64,000 nucleotides of DNA from Flagellimonas sp. HMM57 (GTDB lineage Bacteria; Bacteroidota; Bacteroidia; Flavobacteriales; Flavobacteriaceae). The notes beneath the pieces are model-generated. The model was not told the origin of the DNA. It searched no databases and was given only the letters and a program-made list of their open reading frames with translations. The stretch covers positions 1,674,001 to 1,738,000 of the forward strand of contig NZ_CP090004.1 in the NCBI RefSeq assembly GCF_021390175.1, given 5' to 3'. Of this stretch, positions 56,822 to 64,000 are shown piece by piece. The stretch's first letter is position 1; each line of letters begins with the position of its first letter. The position numbers and the translations under genes are program-made.

Positions 56822-57502
56822 TTAATCTAAGCGTTTTATTTTTCCACCAAAAACAGTTTTTTCATCCATTTTCTGTGGATTTCCATATACCAATACTTCT
56901 CCACCTGCCTTAACATCTGCCTTAACATAGTCAGTTGCATAAATTTTTGCATTTCCTCCTGCGTTCACAGATACTGTTGTTAGCCTTGTTTTAAATTCTT
57001 TTCCATCATATGTTCCTCCGGTATTGATACGTACATCTTGATTATCTGAGAAACCCTTCGCGGTAATATCTCCTCCTGTAACTGATTTTATCAACAATTG
57101 TTCTGTTTGACAACTGATCAAAAGCTCTCCCCCTTCTTGTGCTTTCAGTTCTAATACATCCTGAATTATCAGTTCTTCAGATGATATTCTCGCATCTTCA
57201 TTAACATCGATTACTTTTACTTCTTCGGTATGGTACAAATCAATAAATGTTCTGTATCCACTGAAAATCTTGTCTATTTCCATTCGCAATTTCAATACTC
57301 CAGCATTATTGACGATTGCAACTTTCTTGGTGTTCGCTCCTGTTATGACAGCCCTATTTACATCTGATTTGATAAGGTTAATAGAAAGTCCATCAAATCC
57401 CTTCACCTCAGTAAATTTTTTGAGTTCCTGTGTTATCTTTTCATCTTGTGCATACAATGCTTGGAGCGAGATAACCAACAATAAAATCTTTACTACTTTC
57501 AT
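56822..57502 (-). CDS. GIN-domain (DUF2807) exported protein
   Basis: The 226-residue protein has a signal peptide (MKVVKILLLVISLQALYAQ). The rest is a single right-handed beta-helix of the head/GIN type, with runs such as LISCQTEQLLIKSVTGGDITAKG and VSVNAGGNAKIYATDYVKADVKAGGEVLVYG. A short charged C-terminus (KIKRLD) ends it. Proteins of this class are envelope-located and of unknown function. It shares direction and tight spacing with the LysE gene. Confidence 0.88.
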   Translation of the reverse strand: MKVVKILLLVISLQALYAQDEKITQELKKFTEVKGFDGLSINLIKSDVNRAVITGANTKKVAIVNNAGVLKLRMEIDKIFSGYRTFIDLYHTEEVKVIDVNEDARISSEELIIQDVLELKAQEGGELLISCQTEQLLIKSVTGGDITAKGFSDNQDVRINTGGTYDGKEFKTRLTTVSVNAGGNAKIYATDYVKADVKAGGEVLVYGNPQKMDEKTVFGGKIKRLD

Positions 57503-57537
57503 CTGTTAAAATTTGATTCTCAAAAGAATAACACGTT

Positions 57538-59736
57538 TTATTCCAAAATAGTATTACTTTTCTTACCGATCAACGAAAAATCTAAATGCCGTTTTACCAA
57601 ATCTGTATGCTTTACCATTACATAAACTTCATCACCTAATTGGTACATACGTTTTGTTCGCTCGCCTATGATGGCATATTGTCTTTCATCAAATGTATAA
57701 TAGTCATCTTTAATATCGCGTATTCGTACCATACCTTCACATTTATTTTCGACTATTTCCACATAAATGCCCCATTCTGTGACTCCGGATATGACACCCA
57801 CAAATTCTGAGTCCTTATGGTCCTCCATGAACTTGATCTGCATGTATTTTATAGAATCCCGTTCTGCGCTTGCCGCAAGAATCTCCATACTGGAGGAATG
57901 TTTACATTTTTCTTCGTAGACCATTTCTTTTGGCGGTTTTCCACCATCTAAATAATGCTGTAACAGTCTATGTACCATTACGTCTGGATATCTTCTTATG
58001 GGCGATGTAAAATGCGTATAGTATTCAAATCCCAAACCATAGTGCCCTATATTTTCTGTGGTATAGGTTGCCTTGCTCATACTTCTAATGGTAAGGGTAT
58101 CCACAAGGTTTTGCTCTTTCTTTCCCTTTACGTCTTTCAAGAGTTGATTTAAAGAGCTATTAAGACTCTTTTTGTCCCTAAGGTTTATACTATGACCAAA
58201 TTTTGAAATAACTCCGTTCAGCGCCATTAATTTTTCTTCGTCTGGCTCATCATGAATACGGTAGACAAAGGTTTTCTTTTGTTTACCTATAAATTCTGCG
58301 ACTTTTTTATTTGCCAAAAGCATGAACTCTTCAATCAATTTATTGGCATCTTTTGCTTCTTTAAAATAAACACCTTCTGGTTCATTGTTCTCAGATAGAT
58401 TGAACCTTACCTCAATTTTATCAAAAGAAATAGCCCCATCGTCCATACGTTGTTTTCGCATGATCTTAGCCAATTTATCAAAGGTCAATGTTGCTTCTAC
58501 AACTTCTTCCGAGACTTTATAACCCGACTTCCTAATAGAGATATCATCTGGAATTATTCCTTTTCCCGTCTCTATAATATGCTGCGCTTCTTCATAGGCA
58601 AAACGCTCATTGGAATCAATTACGGTTCTCCCAAACCATTGATTTGTTAAATTGGCTTTATCATCCATTTCAAAAATGGCAGAAAATGTATATTTCTCTT
58701 CGTTAGGTCTTAAAGAACAAGCATTGTTGGATAATACTTCGGGCAACATAGGAACCACTCTATCTACAAGATAAACTGAAGTTGCCCTTTCGTATGCTTC
58801 GTCTTCCAAAACAGTATTTGGTTGCAAGTAGTGCGATACATCCGCAATATGAATTCCTATTTCATAATTGCCATTTTCCAGTTTTTGAAAGGAAAGTGCA
58901 TCATCAAAATCTTTGGCATCTTTGGGATCTATGGTAAACGTGAGCACATCCCGCATATCCCTTCTTTTTGCAATTTCAGATTCCTTAATGGAGGTATCCA
59001 ACGTATTGGCAAATTGCTCAACTTCATATGGAAATTCATAAGGCAGTCCGTATTCCGCTAAAATAGAGTGTATCTCCGTATTGTGTTCTCCTGGTTTGCC
59101 TAGAATTTGTGTCACCTCTCCGTAAGGTGAATCGGCATTATCTGGCCATTCTCCCAAATCTACCAACACCTTGTCCCCATCTTCAGCGTTTTTTAGCTTT
59201 TCCATTGGAATAAAAATATCGGTATACATTCGTGAATCGGACGGTCTTACAAAAGCGAACGTCTTTTGCTTGTCCACAATCCCTACGTAGGAAGTCTTTT
59301 TACGCTCAATGACAGTAGCTATCTCTCCCTCTTCTTTTTTTCCTTTACGTTTTGGTTTAAGAAAAATTTCTACGGTATCACCATGCAGCGCTTTGTTCAA
59401 TCTGTTGTAGGGGACAAAAACGTCATCATCCATATCATCGATTATAATGTATGCGTTTCCGCTGGAAGTCAAATCGACTGTTCCCGTAAAATACGTATGA
59501 AGTGAGGGTTTCTTCTTAAACTTCCCATTTTCTACTTCTAAAATTCGGTCACTTGCTTTAAGCTGGCCTAAGCGCTTAATAAGTTCGTTACGTCCTTGTG
59601 TATCGATAATACCAAGTTTTGCGCTGATCTGTTTATAATTGAAGGTTTTTGAAGGTTCTTTTTCAAGTACTGTAAAAATGCCTCTTGTAATCTCATTCTT
59701 TCGCTGGCTTCTAGCTCTCTTCTTTTTCTTTGACAT
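57538..59736 (-). CDS. rnr: Ribonuclease R
   Basis: The 732-residue exoribonuclease of the RNR/RNB family has an N-terminal winged-helix (KTFNYKQISAKLGI), two cold-shock domains, and the RNB core with the four-Asp motif TIDPKDAKDFDDALSF near 268. YTHFTSPIRRYPDVMVHRLLQHYL lies near 585. The C-terminal S1 domain has FVGVISGVTEWGIYVEIVENKCEGMVRI and a basic tail. It degrades structured RNA 3'-to-5'. It is read away from the AT-rich gap that follows. Confidence 0.96.
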   Translation of the reverse strand: MSKKKKRARSQRKNEITRGIFTVLEKEPSKTFNYKQISAKLGIIDTQGRNELIKRLGQLKASDRILEVENGKFKKKPSLHTYFTGTVDLTSSGNAYIIIDDMDDDVFVPYNRLNKALHGDTVEIFLKPKRKGKKEEGEIATVIERKKTSYVGIVDKQKTFAFVRPSDSRMYTDIFIPMEKLKNAEDGDKVLVDLGEWPDNADSPYGEVTQILGKPGEHNTEIHSILAEYGLPYEFPYEVEQFANTLDTSIKESEIAKRRDMRDVLTFTIDPKDAKDFDDALSFQKLENGNYEIGIHIADVSHYLQPNTVLEDEAYERATSVYLVDRVVPMLPEVLSNNACSLRPNEEKYTFSAIFEMDDKANLTNQWFGRTVIDSNERFAYEEAQHIIETGKGIIPDDISIRKSGYKVSEEVVEATLTFDKLAKIMRKQRMDDGAISFDKIEVRFNLSENNEPEGVYFKEAKDANKLIEEFMLLANKKVAEFIGKQKKTFVYRIHDEPDEEKLMALNGVISKFGHSINLRDKKSLNSSLNQLLKDVKGKKEQNLVDTLTIRSMSKATYTTENIGHYGLGFEYYTHFTSPIRRYPDVMVHRLLQHYLDGGKPPKEMVYEEKCKHSSSMEILAASAERDSIKYMQIKFMEDHKDSEFVGVISGVTEWGIYVEIVENKCEGMVRIRDIKDDYYTFDERQYAIIGERTKRMYQLGDEVYVMVKHTDLVKRHLDFSLIGKKSNTILE

Positions 59737-60331
59737 TTAAAATCTTAATTTTTTGAAAAATACAAATTATAATCCTTGACCCTAGTACGAACAGAAACTA
59801 ATCGCAAATCAAAACTGATTTTATCAACAATACTTAATAGTACTATTTTCTTTTTTAAAAATTTTAAATAAAAATGGTGATTATGATAGTGTGTTGAAAT
59901 GTGGAATAAAAAATCCAAAAAAAAGTTGCTCTGAACATAGAAACTTTTTTGTTCACAATTTGTCACACGGAATAAAATTTAAAAATCAAAGAGTTACGTT
60001 TTTTATAAACCGTATTTAATAAGTGTTCTTAACATGAATTTATTGAAAAGTAAATGTATTTTTAATGTTAACTAGTATGATAAAATGTTTCTTAAGTGTT
60101 GATTAATTTTTAATTGAATATTAGTTAATGATTACCAAAAAAATCCTATTGATACTTTTTTTCTTAAAATCAAAATTTAGTTGCTGCTAATTCTTTTAAA
60201 AAAATCAACAAAAACAAGGATTTTGTAATTAACTGTTTTTTAATGAAGTGCAGGTACTTAGTAGTTTTTATCAACATAGCTCCATAAAAAGAATTGTACT
60301 TTTGTAGGGTACCCCAATTAAAACAATATAT
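59737..60331. other. Candidate replication origin: AT-rich gap with DnaA-box-like 9-mers
   Basis: A 595-bp gap between divergent rnr and rpiB is visibly far more AT-rich than its surroundings. TTATCAACA occurs at 59821-59829 and 60268-60276, and an 8-of-9 reverse match TGTTGATTA at 60097-60105. On the plus strand, sampled 60-base lines (six per class, counted by hand) give G:C of 70:69 in plus-strand genes left of the gap and 92:46 right of it. In minus-strand genes the counts are 60:80 left and 77:70 right. Both orientations shift toward G across the gap, as at an origin. No DNA-unwinding assay or skew plot was done. No dnaA gene is in the window. Confidence 0.45.
60297..60304 (+). promoter_or_regulatory. 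-7 box TACTTTTG of rpiB
   Basis: Exact TAnnTTTG match 27 bases before the rpiB ATG. Confidence 0.55.
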
Positions 60332-60763
60332 ATGAAAATAGCTATAGGAAATGACCATGCAGGAACGGAATATAAACTTGCCATAATAGGATTGTTAAAG
60401 TCGAAAGGCATTGAGGTTATCAATTATGGTACGGATGGGACTGAAAGTGTAGATTACCCAGATTTTGTGCATCCCGTTGCAACAGATGTTGAACAGGGAA
60501 ATGCAGATATGGGGATTGTGGTATGTGGGAGTGGAAATGGAGCAAGTATGACCATCAATAAGCATCAAAACATACGAGGAGCGCTATGTTGGACAAAAGA
60601 GATTACAGCTTTGGCACGAGAGCACAATGATGCAAATATTTTAAGTCTTCCTGCCCGATTTATAGCTCTTCCACAAGCATTGGATATGGTAGAAACCTTT
60701 TTGAACACCAAGTTTGAAGGAGGAAGGCATGAAAGGAGAATTGAAAAGATTCCCTGTAGGTAA
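60332..60763 (+). CDS. rpiB: Ribose-5-phosphate isomerase B
   Basis: The 143-residue RpiB/LacAB-family protein has KIAIGNDHAGTEYKLAI at the N-terminus and NYGTDGTESVDYPDF. The active-site loop is CGSGNGASMTINKH near 67, with the conserved Cys. EHNDANILSLPARFI is near 100. It isomerises ribulose-5-P and ribose-5-P in the pentose-phosphate pathway. It begins a plus-strand run with the CDF transporter 11 bases downstream. Confidence 0.95.
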   Translation: MKIAIGNDHAGTEYKLAIIGLLKSKGIEVINYGTDGTESVDYPDFVHPVATDVEQGNADMGIVVCGSGNGASMTINKHQNIRGALCWTKEITALAREHNDANILSLPARFIALPQALDMVETFLNTKFEGGRHERRIEKIPCR

Positions 60764-60774
60764 ATAAAGATTTC

Positions 60775-61695
60775 ATGGGGCACCACCATCACCACCATGG
60801 TCATTCACACTCTCACGGAAACTTAAAAGGGAGAAACCTACTCATATCTATATTTCTCAACATCGCTATTACGATATCTCAAGTAATAGGGGGGATTATT
60901 TCAGGGAGTCTTGCACTATTATCAGATGCGTTGCATAACTTCAGTGATGTTCTTTCCTTAATCATAAGTTACATTGCTACTCGGTTGGGAAAAAAGAAAG
61001 CGTCGTCCCTCAAAACTTTTGGTTATAAAAGGGCAGAAATAATGGCTGCCTTTATCAATGCGGCAACATTGGTGATGGTCGCTATATTTTTGATGGTTGA
61101 AGCGGTTGAAAGGCTGGTTCAACCAAAGGAAATTGCTTCAGATTTAGTGATTTGGTTATCCTTATTGGGTATTGCTGCCAATGGTTTTAGTGTTCTGTTG
61201 CTAAAGAAGGATGCTAAGGATAATATGAACATGAAGTCCGCTTATTTGCATTTATTGACAGATATGATGGCTTCTGTTGCAGTACTGATAGGAGGAATTT
61301 TAATGAAGTTTTATCAGGTTTTTTGGATTGATGCGGTCCTGACCATGGCTATTGGCATCTATCTAATTTATATGGGGTACGACTTACTGAAAGAATCCAC
61401 TAAAGTATTGATGTTGTTCACACCAAAATCAATAGTAGTGACAGATATTGTAAACTCTATCTGTACTATCGACTCTATTAAAAATGTACATCACGTTCAT
61501 ATTTGGCAACTTAATGAGGACGAAATACATTTAGAGGCGCACATAGACTTTAAAAATGACATTAGGCTTTCCGAATTCGATGAAATCTTGGAAGAAATAG
61601 AAGAACACGTTTATCATAAACATGGAATCAATCATGTGAACATTCAGCCTGAGTTTGATAAATGTGATTCTAAAAATGTAATCGTCCAGGATTAA
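60775..61695 (+). CDS. Cation diffusion facilitator, zinc-type, with His-rich N-terminus
   Basis: The 306-residue protein has six transmembrane segments. Each of the two metal-site helices has an HxxxD pair (LSDALHNFSDVLS near 50 and LHLLTDMMASV near 160), the pattern of Zn/Cd-selective CDF proteins. A C-terminal ferredoxin-like cytoplasmic domain holds KNVHHVHIWQLNEDEIHLEAHI. The N-terminus (MGHHHHHHGHSHSHGN) is a natural metal-binding His stretch that looks like an affinity tag. It exports divalent metal from the cytosol. The stop overlaps the next ATG by one base. Confidence 0.93.
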   Translation: MGHHHHHHGHSHSHGNLKGRNLLISIFLNIAITISQVIGGIISGSLALLSDALHNFSDVLSLIISYIATRLGKKKASSLKTFGYKRAEIMAAFINAATLVMVAIFLMVEAVERLVQPKEIASDLVIWLSLLGIAANGFSVLLLKKDAKDNMNMKSAYLHLLTDMMASVAVLIGGILMKFYQVFWIDAVLTMAIGIYLIYMGYDLLKESTKVLMLFTPKSIVVTDIVNSICTIDSIKNVHHVHIWQLNEDEIHLEAHIDFKNDIRLSEFDEILEEIEEHVYHKHGINHVNIQPEFDKCDSKNVIVQD

Positions 61696-62135
61696 TGAAA
61701 GTATATACCAAAATATTCGATGAACTTTCCAACGCGGAGCTCTACGAAATTATGCGTTTACGGAGCGAGGTATTTGTTGTTGAACAAAACTGTATTTATC
61801 AGGACTTGGATGATAAAGACCAAAAAGCGCTGCACGTCTTTGGTAAAAAAGATGGAAAAGTCGTTGCATATACCAGAATTTTTAAACCGGGAGATTACTT
61901 TGATAATCCAAGCATAGGAAGGGTAGTTGTAGCCAAAGAAGAGCGGAAATATGGCTATGGGAAACTGATTATGGAAGCATCGCTAAAAGAAATAAGCAAA
62001 AGATTTTCTAATGGGACCATTGAGCTATCGGCACAGACCTATCTTATAAAGTTTTACACTGATTTGGGTTTTACTTCATATGGAGAAGAATATTTGGAAG
62101 ATGGTATTCCCCACATCAGAATGAAAAAAGCATGA
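61695..62135 (+). CDS. GNAT family acetyltransferase, ElaA-like
   Basis: The 146-residue protein matches the ElaA-type GNAT proteins: IMRLRSEVFVVEQNCIYQDLDDKDQKALH at the N-terminus, IGRVVVAKEERKYGYGKLIMEASL as the acetyl-CoA-binding region with the R/Q-x-x-G-x-G/A-like loop, and FYTDLGFTSYGEEYLEDGIPHIRM at the end. It is cytosolic; the substrate is unknown. It overlaps the CDF stop (TAATG), so it is translated together with it. Confidence 0.9.
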   Translation: MKVYTKIFDELSNAELYEIMRLRSEVFVVEQNCIYQDLDDKDQKALHVFGKKDGKVVAYTRIFKPGDYFDNPSIGRVVVAKEERKYGYGKLIMEASLKEISKRFSNGTIELSAQTYLIKFYTDLGFTSYGEEYLEDGIPHIRMKKA

Positions 62136-62137
62136 GC

Positions 62138-62746
62138 TTATACCAGTTTTTTAGCTACTCCAATCTCAATTAGAAAGTCTAATCTTAAAACGAGGTTTAC
62201 GGGCTTTTCCACCTTATTTTTTCTAGAAAAGAATAGATATCCTTGGTGCTTAGAATCGATTGCTTCCAATTGCATTTTTCCATGAAAGTTCCCAGAAAGG
62301 GTTGTTAAATGTTCAAAATGTTCTTGGGTCAGTCCTAGGGAATTCAAATACATAATTAGTTTTTCCCGATTCACAAGCGTAATGCAACAAGAAGTAAAAA
62401 TAGCAACAGCATCTGTGTATATGGCCGTTATCAATGCATAGAATTGCGTTTTCTTATGTTTATCAAACAGCCAGCCTTGTTTTTGTTTCCCATTGATTTC
62501 ATAGAAGAGTTCGAAGGCAAAAGTGGGGAGATTATCGTTAAGGTAGTCCAGTTGGGCCTTTTCATCAACAAAGAATCGTGAGTTGTTTTTTCTGTTCTTA
62601 AAAATAACGTCGACCCCGGCTTTTTGTTCTTCTAAATCTTGAATACGTTTAAAATTGTAATGCCGAAGGTATTTTGCATAGTACGCGTCCAGAAACTTTG
62701 AAAGCTTTTTTTCTTTTGATAAATCCGAAAGGAAACTACTTTTCAA
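62138..62746 (-). CDS. Probable restriction endonuclease (PD-(D/E)xK-like) partner of the C5 methyltransferase
   Basis: The 202-residue protein has no family I recognise firmly. It shows Asp46 and then Asp61-Glu62-Lys63 in FFVDEKAQLDYL, which fits a D...(D/E)xK nuclease core, followed by helices and mixed strands. The first codon is TTG and lies within the last 11 bases of the methyltransferase gene; no ATG is near. The overlap and shared direction with a DNA methyltransferase make a type II restriction pair the best reading. Sequence alone does not prove nuclease activity. Confidence 0.6.
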   Translation of the reverse strand: MKSSFLSDLSKEKKLSKFLDAYYAKYLRHYNFKRIQDLEEQKAGVDVIFKNRKNNSRFFVDEKAQLDYLNDNLPTFAFELFYEINGKQKQGWLFDKHKKTQFYALITAIYTDAVAIFTSCCITLVNREKLIMYLNSLGLTQEHFEHLTTLSGNFHGKMQLEAIDSKHQGYLFFSRKNKVEKPVNLVLRLDFLIEIGVAKKLV

Positions 62747-63971
62747 GTGTCTTTATTTTTTTTACCAAAGCGTCACCAATTTTATCGACTACACCAATAA
62801 CAAGCGCATTGCCCATAAAGAATGCTCTTTTTGCATCGGAAATACCTTCCAATTTTGTATGGTCGTCAGGAAACATGTTCAACCGTTCCAATTCTATTGG
62901 AGACAATCTTCTAAGCCCTTTTTTTGTTGCAACCACATGTTTGAATCTTGAAGGGGATTTACCGCCCTCGCCCGTAATGATGGTACGGGATGGTTGGTTT
63001 ACCGCATCAGGAAAAACCATATTGCCTTCGCTGTAGTTGTACTCAAAGCCTGCTTTGGTTTTTCGCACTTCTTTTTTCGCACCCTTTAAATATTCCCATT
63101 TGGGTAGGTCTTCCTCTGAAATAAAAAGTTCAGGACTGGCAGTACCATTTTCCATGATATTAGCCATAACTTTCCTATCGCCATCGTAAGACGCAGCGGT
63201 TTTACTAGTTGAGACCATATCTTCTATACAAACACCAGAATTTAAAAATGGAGAAAGTTCCTTGTCTTTATTGAATGTATTTGATAATGATACCAAATCA
63301 CCTTCTAACTTAAAATTGAAACTATTTTTAGAAGTTGGATCAACTGGAAAAGCATCAGGAAGAATACCGTCTTGTTCCAACCAATACTTTGTGTTGGAAT
63401 TTTTAATTTTTTGATAAATTAAAGTTGATTTGTGGTATCCCAAAAAGAAAACCCGTCTTCTACGCTGCGGCATACCGTAGTCCGCAGCATTGATAACACG
63501 CCATTCAATGGCATAGCCCAAATCAGAAAGGCTTTTTAACATTAGGGCAAAGTCACGCCCTCTTTGGCTGGAGGGTGATTTCAACAACCGATCTACATTT
63601 TCAAAAAGAAGGTATTTAGGTTTTTTCTTTTTTTCTGAAAGAATACGATGAATGGACCACCAAAGAACCCCTTTTTTACCAATCAATCCTTTTGAATTCT
63701 TGAGCGTGGTCGCTACGGAATAATCTTGGCATGGAAATCCGCCCACCAACATATCGTGATCGGGAATTTCTGATGTTGGAACCTCTTCGATATTAACGTT
63801 GGAATGGTTATCAGTGCCAAAACGGGCTTCATAGACTAAGGAAGCGTGTTGCTTTTTTGTAGAAGGCTCCCATTGGTTGCTCCAGATAACCTTGAATTTC
63901 TCTGTGTTTTCCAACCCTAATCGGAAACCGCCGACACCCGCAAAAAGTTCACAAACGGTAAGTTGTTGCAT
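62736..63971 (-). CDS. DNA (cytosine-5) methyltransferase
   Basis: The 411-residue protein has the ordered C5 motifs: I (FAGVGGFRLGL near 10), IV with the catalytic Cys (FPCQDYS near 78), VI (ENVDRLL near 125), VIII (QRRRR near 170), IX (RRLSPIELERLNMFPDD near 372) and X (FMGNALVIGVVDKIG near 392). The target-recognition region lies between about 215 and 350. It transfers methyl from SAM to cytosine at a sequence it recognises; the site is unknown. It appears to be the modification half of the pair. A TACTTTTG box lies four bases before the ATG. Confidence 0.93.
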   Translation of the reverse strand: MQQLTVCELFAGVGGFRLGLENTEKFKVIWSNQWEPSTKKQHASLVYEARFGTDNHSNVNIEEVPTSEIPDHDMLVGGFPCQDYSVATTLKNSKGLIGKKGVLWWSIHRILSEKKKKPKYLLFENVDRLLKSPSSQRGRDFALMLKSLSDLGYAIEWRVINAADYGMPQRRRRVFFLGYHKSTLIYQKIKNSNTKYWLEQDGILPDAFPVDPTSKNSFNFKLEGDLVSLSNTFNKDKELSPFLNSGVCIEDMVSTSKTAASYDGDRKVMANIMENGTASPELFISEEDLPKWEYLKGAKKEVRKTKAGFEYNYSEGNMVFPDAVNQPSRTIITGEGGKSPSRFKHVVATKKGLRRLSPIELERLNMFPDDHTKLEGISDAKRAFFMGNALVIGVVDKIGDALVKKIKTLEK

Positions 63972-63975
63972 CTTT

Positions 63976-63983
63976 CAAAAGTA
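63976..63983 (-). promoter_or_regulatory. -7 box TACTTTTG of the methyltransferase, leaderless
   Basis: Exact TAnnTTTG match on the minus strand, separated by four bases from the ATG at 63971, so the mRNA would begin at or beside the start codon. Confidence 0.6.
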
Positions 63984-64000
63984 GGATTTGTTTATGGGGT

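Noticed and set aside
59745..59966. 73-codon minus-strand frame in the AT-rich gap
   Set aside because: It is Phe/Tyr/His-rich, typical of AT-rich noncoding DNA, and it covers a DnaA-box-like site.
1..64000. CRISPR arrays, insertion sequences, prophage or rRNA genes
   Set aside because: I saw no regularly spaced repeats, transposase, integrase or phage genes, and no rRNA sequence anywhere in the window.

Overview
The window is chromosomal DNA of a member of the Bacteroidota, almost certainly a marine-type Flavobacteriaceae. The support is: promoters of the TAnnTTTG type placed directly before start codons; a gliding and type IX secretion (T9SS) locus with PorP/SprF proteins and type-B sorting domains; families largely restricted to flavobacteria (DUF4837, DUF4175, GIN/DUF2807, a lone TPR/beta-propeller/OmpA protein); and moderate-to-low GC. 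No species can be named from sequence alone.

Layout. 0-3.8 kb (minus strand): the end of a surface-polysaccharide cluster with a flippase cut by the window edge, WecC and WecB (UDP-ManNAcA synthesis) and a Wzz-like chain-length protein. 3.8-7.9 kb (minus): a large protein with a nucleoside-phosphorylase-like C-terminus, a GH3-family adenylating enzyme and an M23 endopeptidase. 8.1-11.5 kb (plus): TatA, a PorE-like OmpA protein, and a 56-residue membrane protein behind a possible LytTR-type direct-repeat operator. 11.6-15.6 kb (minus): a DUF4837 lipoprotein, an MltD-like transglycosylase and Pgk. 15.8-18.0 kb (plus): DNA polymerase III delta prime, a DoxX-like protein and a DUF5946-like protein. 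18.0-26.5 kb (minus): an OmpH-like chaperone, a methyltransferase overlapping a tandem pair of paralogous lipoproteins, MnmG flanked by two parS-like palindromes, YbeY and a giant DUF4175 protein. 26.6-30.4 kb (plus): AlkB-type hydroxylase, GltX and an SPFH protein. 30.6-35.6 kb (minus): a BspA-like repeat lipoprotein between copies of an interspersed repeat, a BamA/TamA-like barrel and GlnS.

The centrepiece is 35.8-55.4 kb (plus): four tightly packed genes in the order sprC-sprD-sprB-sprF. They encode a type-B T9SS cargo, a PorP/SprF barrel extended by two SPOR-like domains, a 4,778-residue SprB-type adhesin with about 43 repeat modules and one inserted non-repeat domain, and a second PorP/SprF protein. 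They are best read as a gliding-motility adhesin and its outer-membrane partners.

55.5-64 kb holds FolB, two tandem tRNA-Cys-like genes (one with an aberrant anticodon arm), LysE-type transporter, GIN-domain protein, RNase R, a 595-bp very AT-rich gap, RpiB, a zinc-type CDF transporter, an ElaA-like acetyltransferase and a type II-like restriction-modification pair. The gap at 59.7-60.3 kb contains DnaA-box-like 9-mers and coincides with a change in GC skew seen in genes of both orientations, so it is a candidate replication origin. The two parS-like sites lie 37-39 kb away, which would fit an origin-proximal position.
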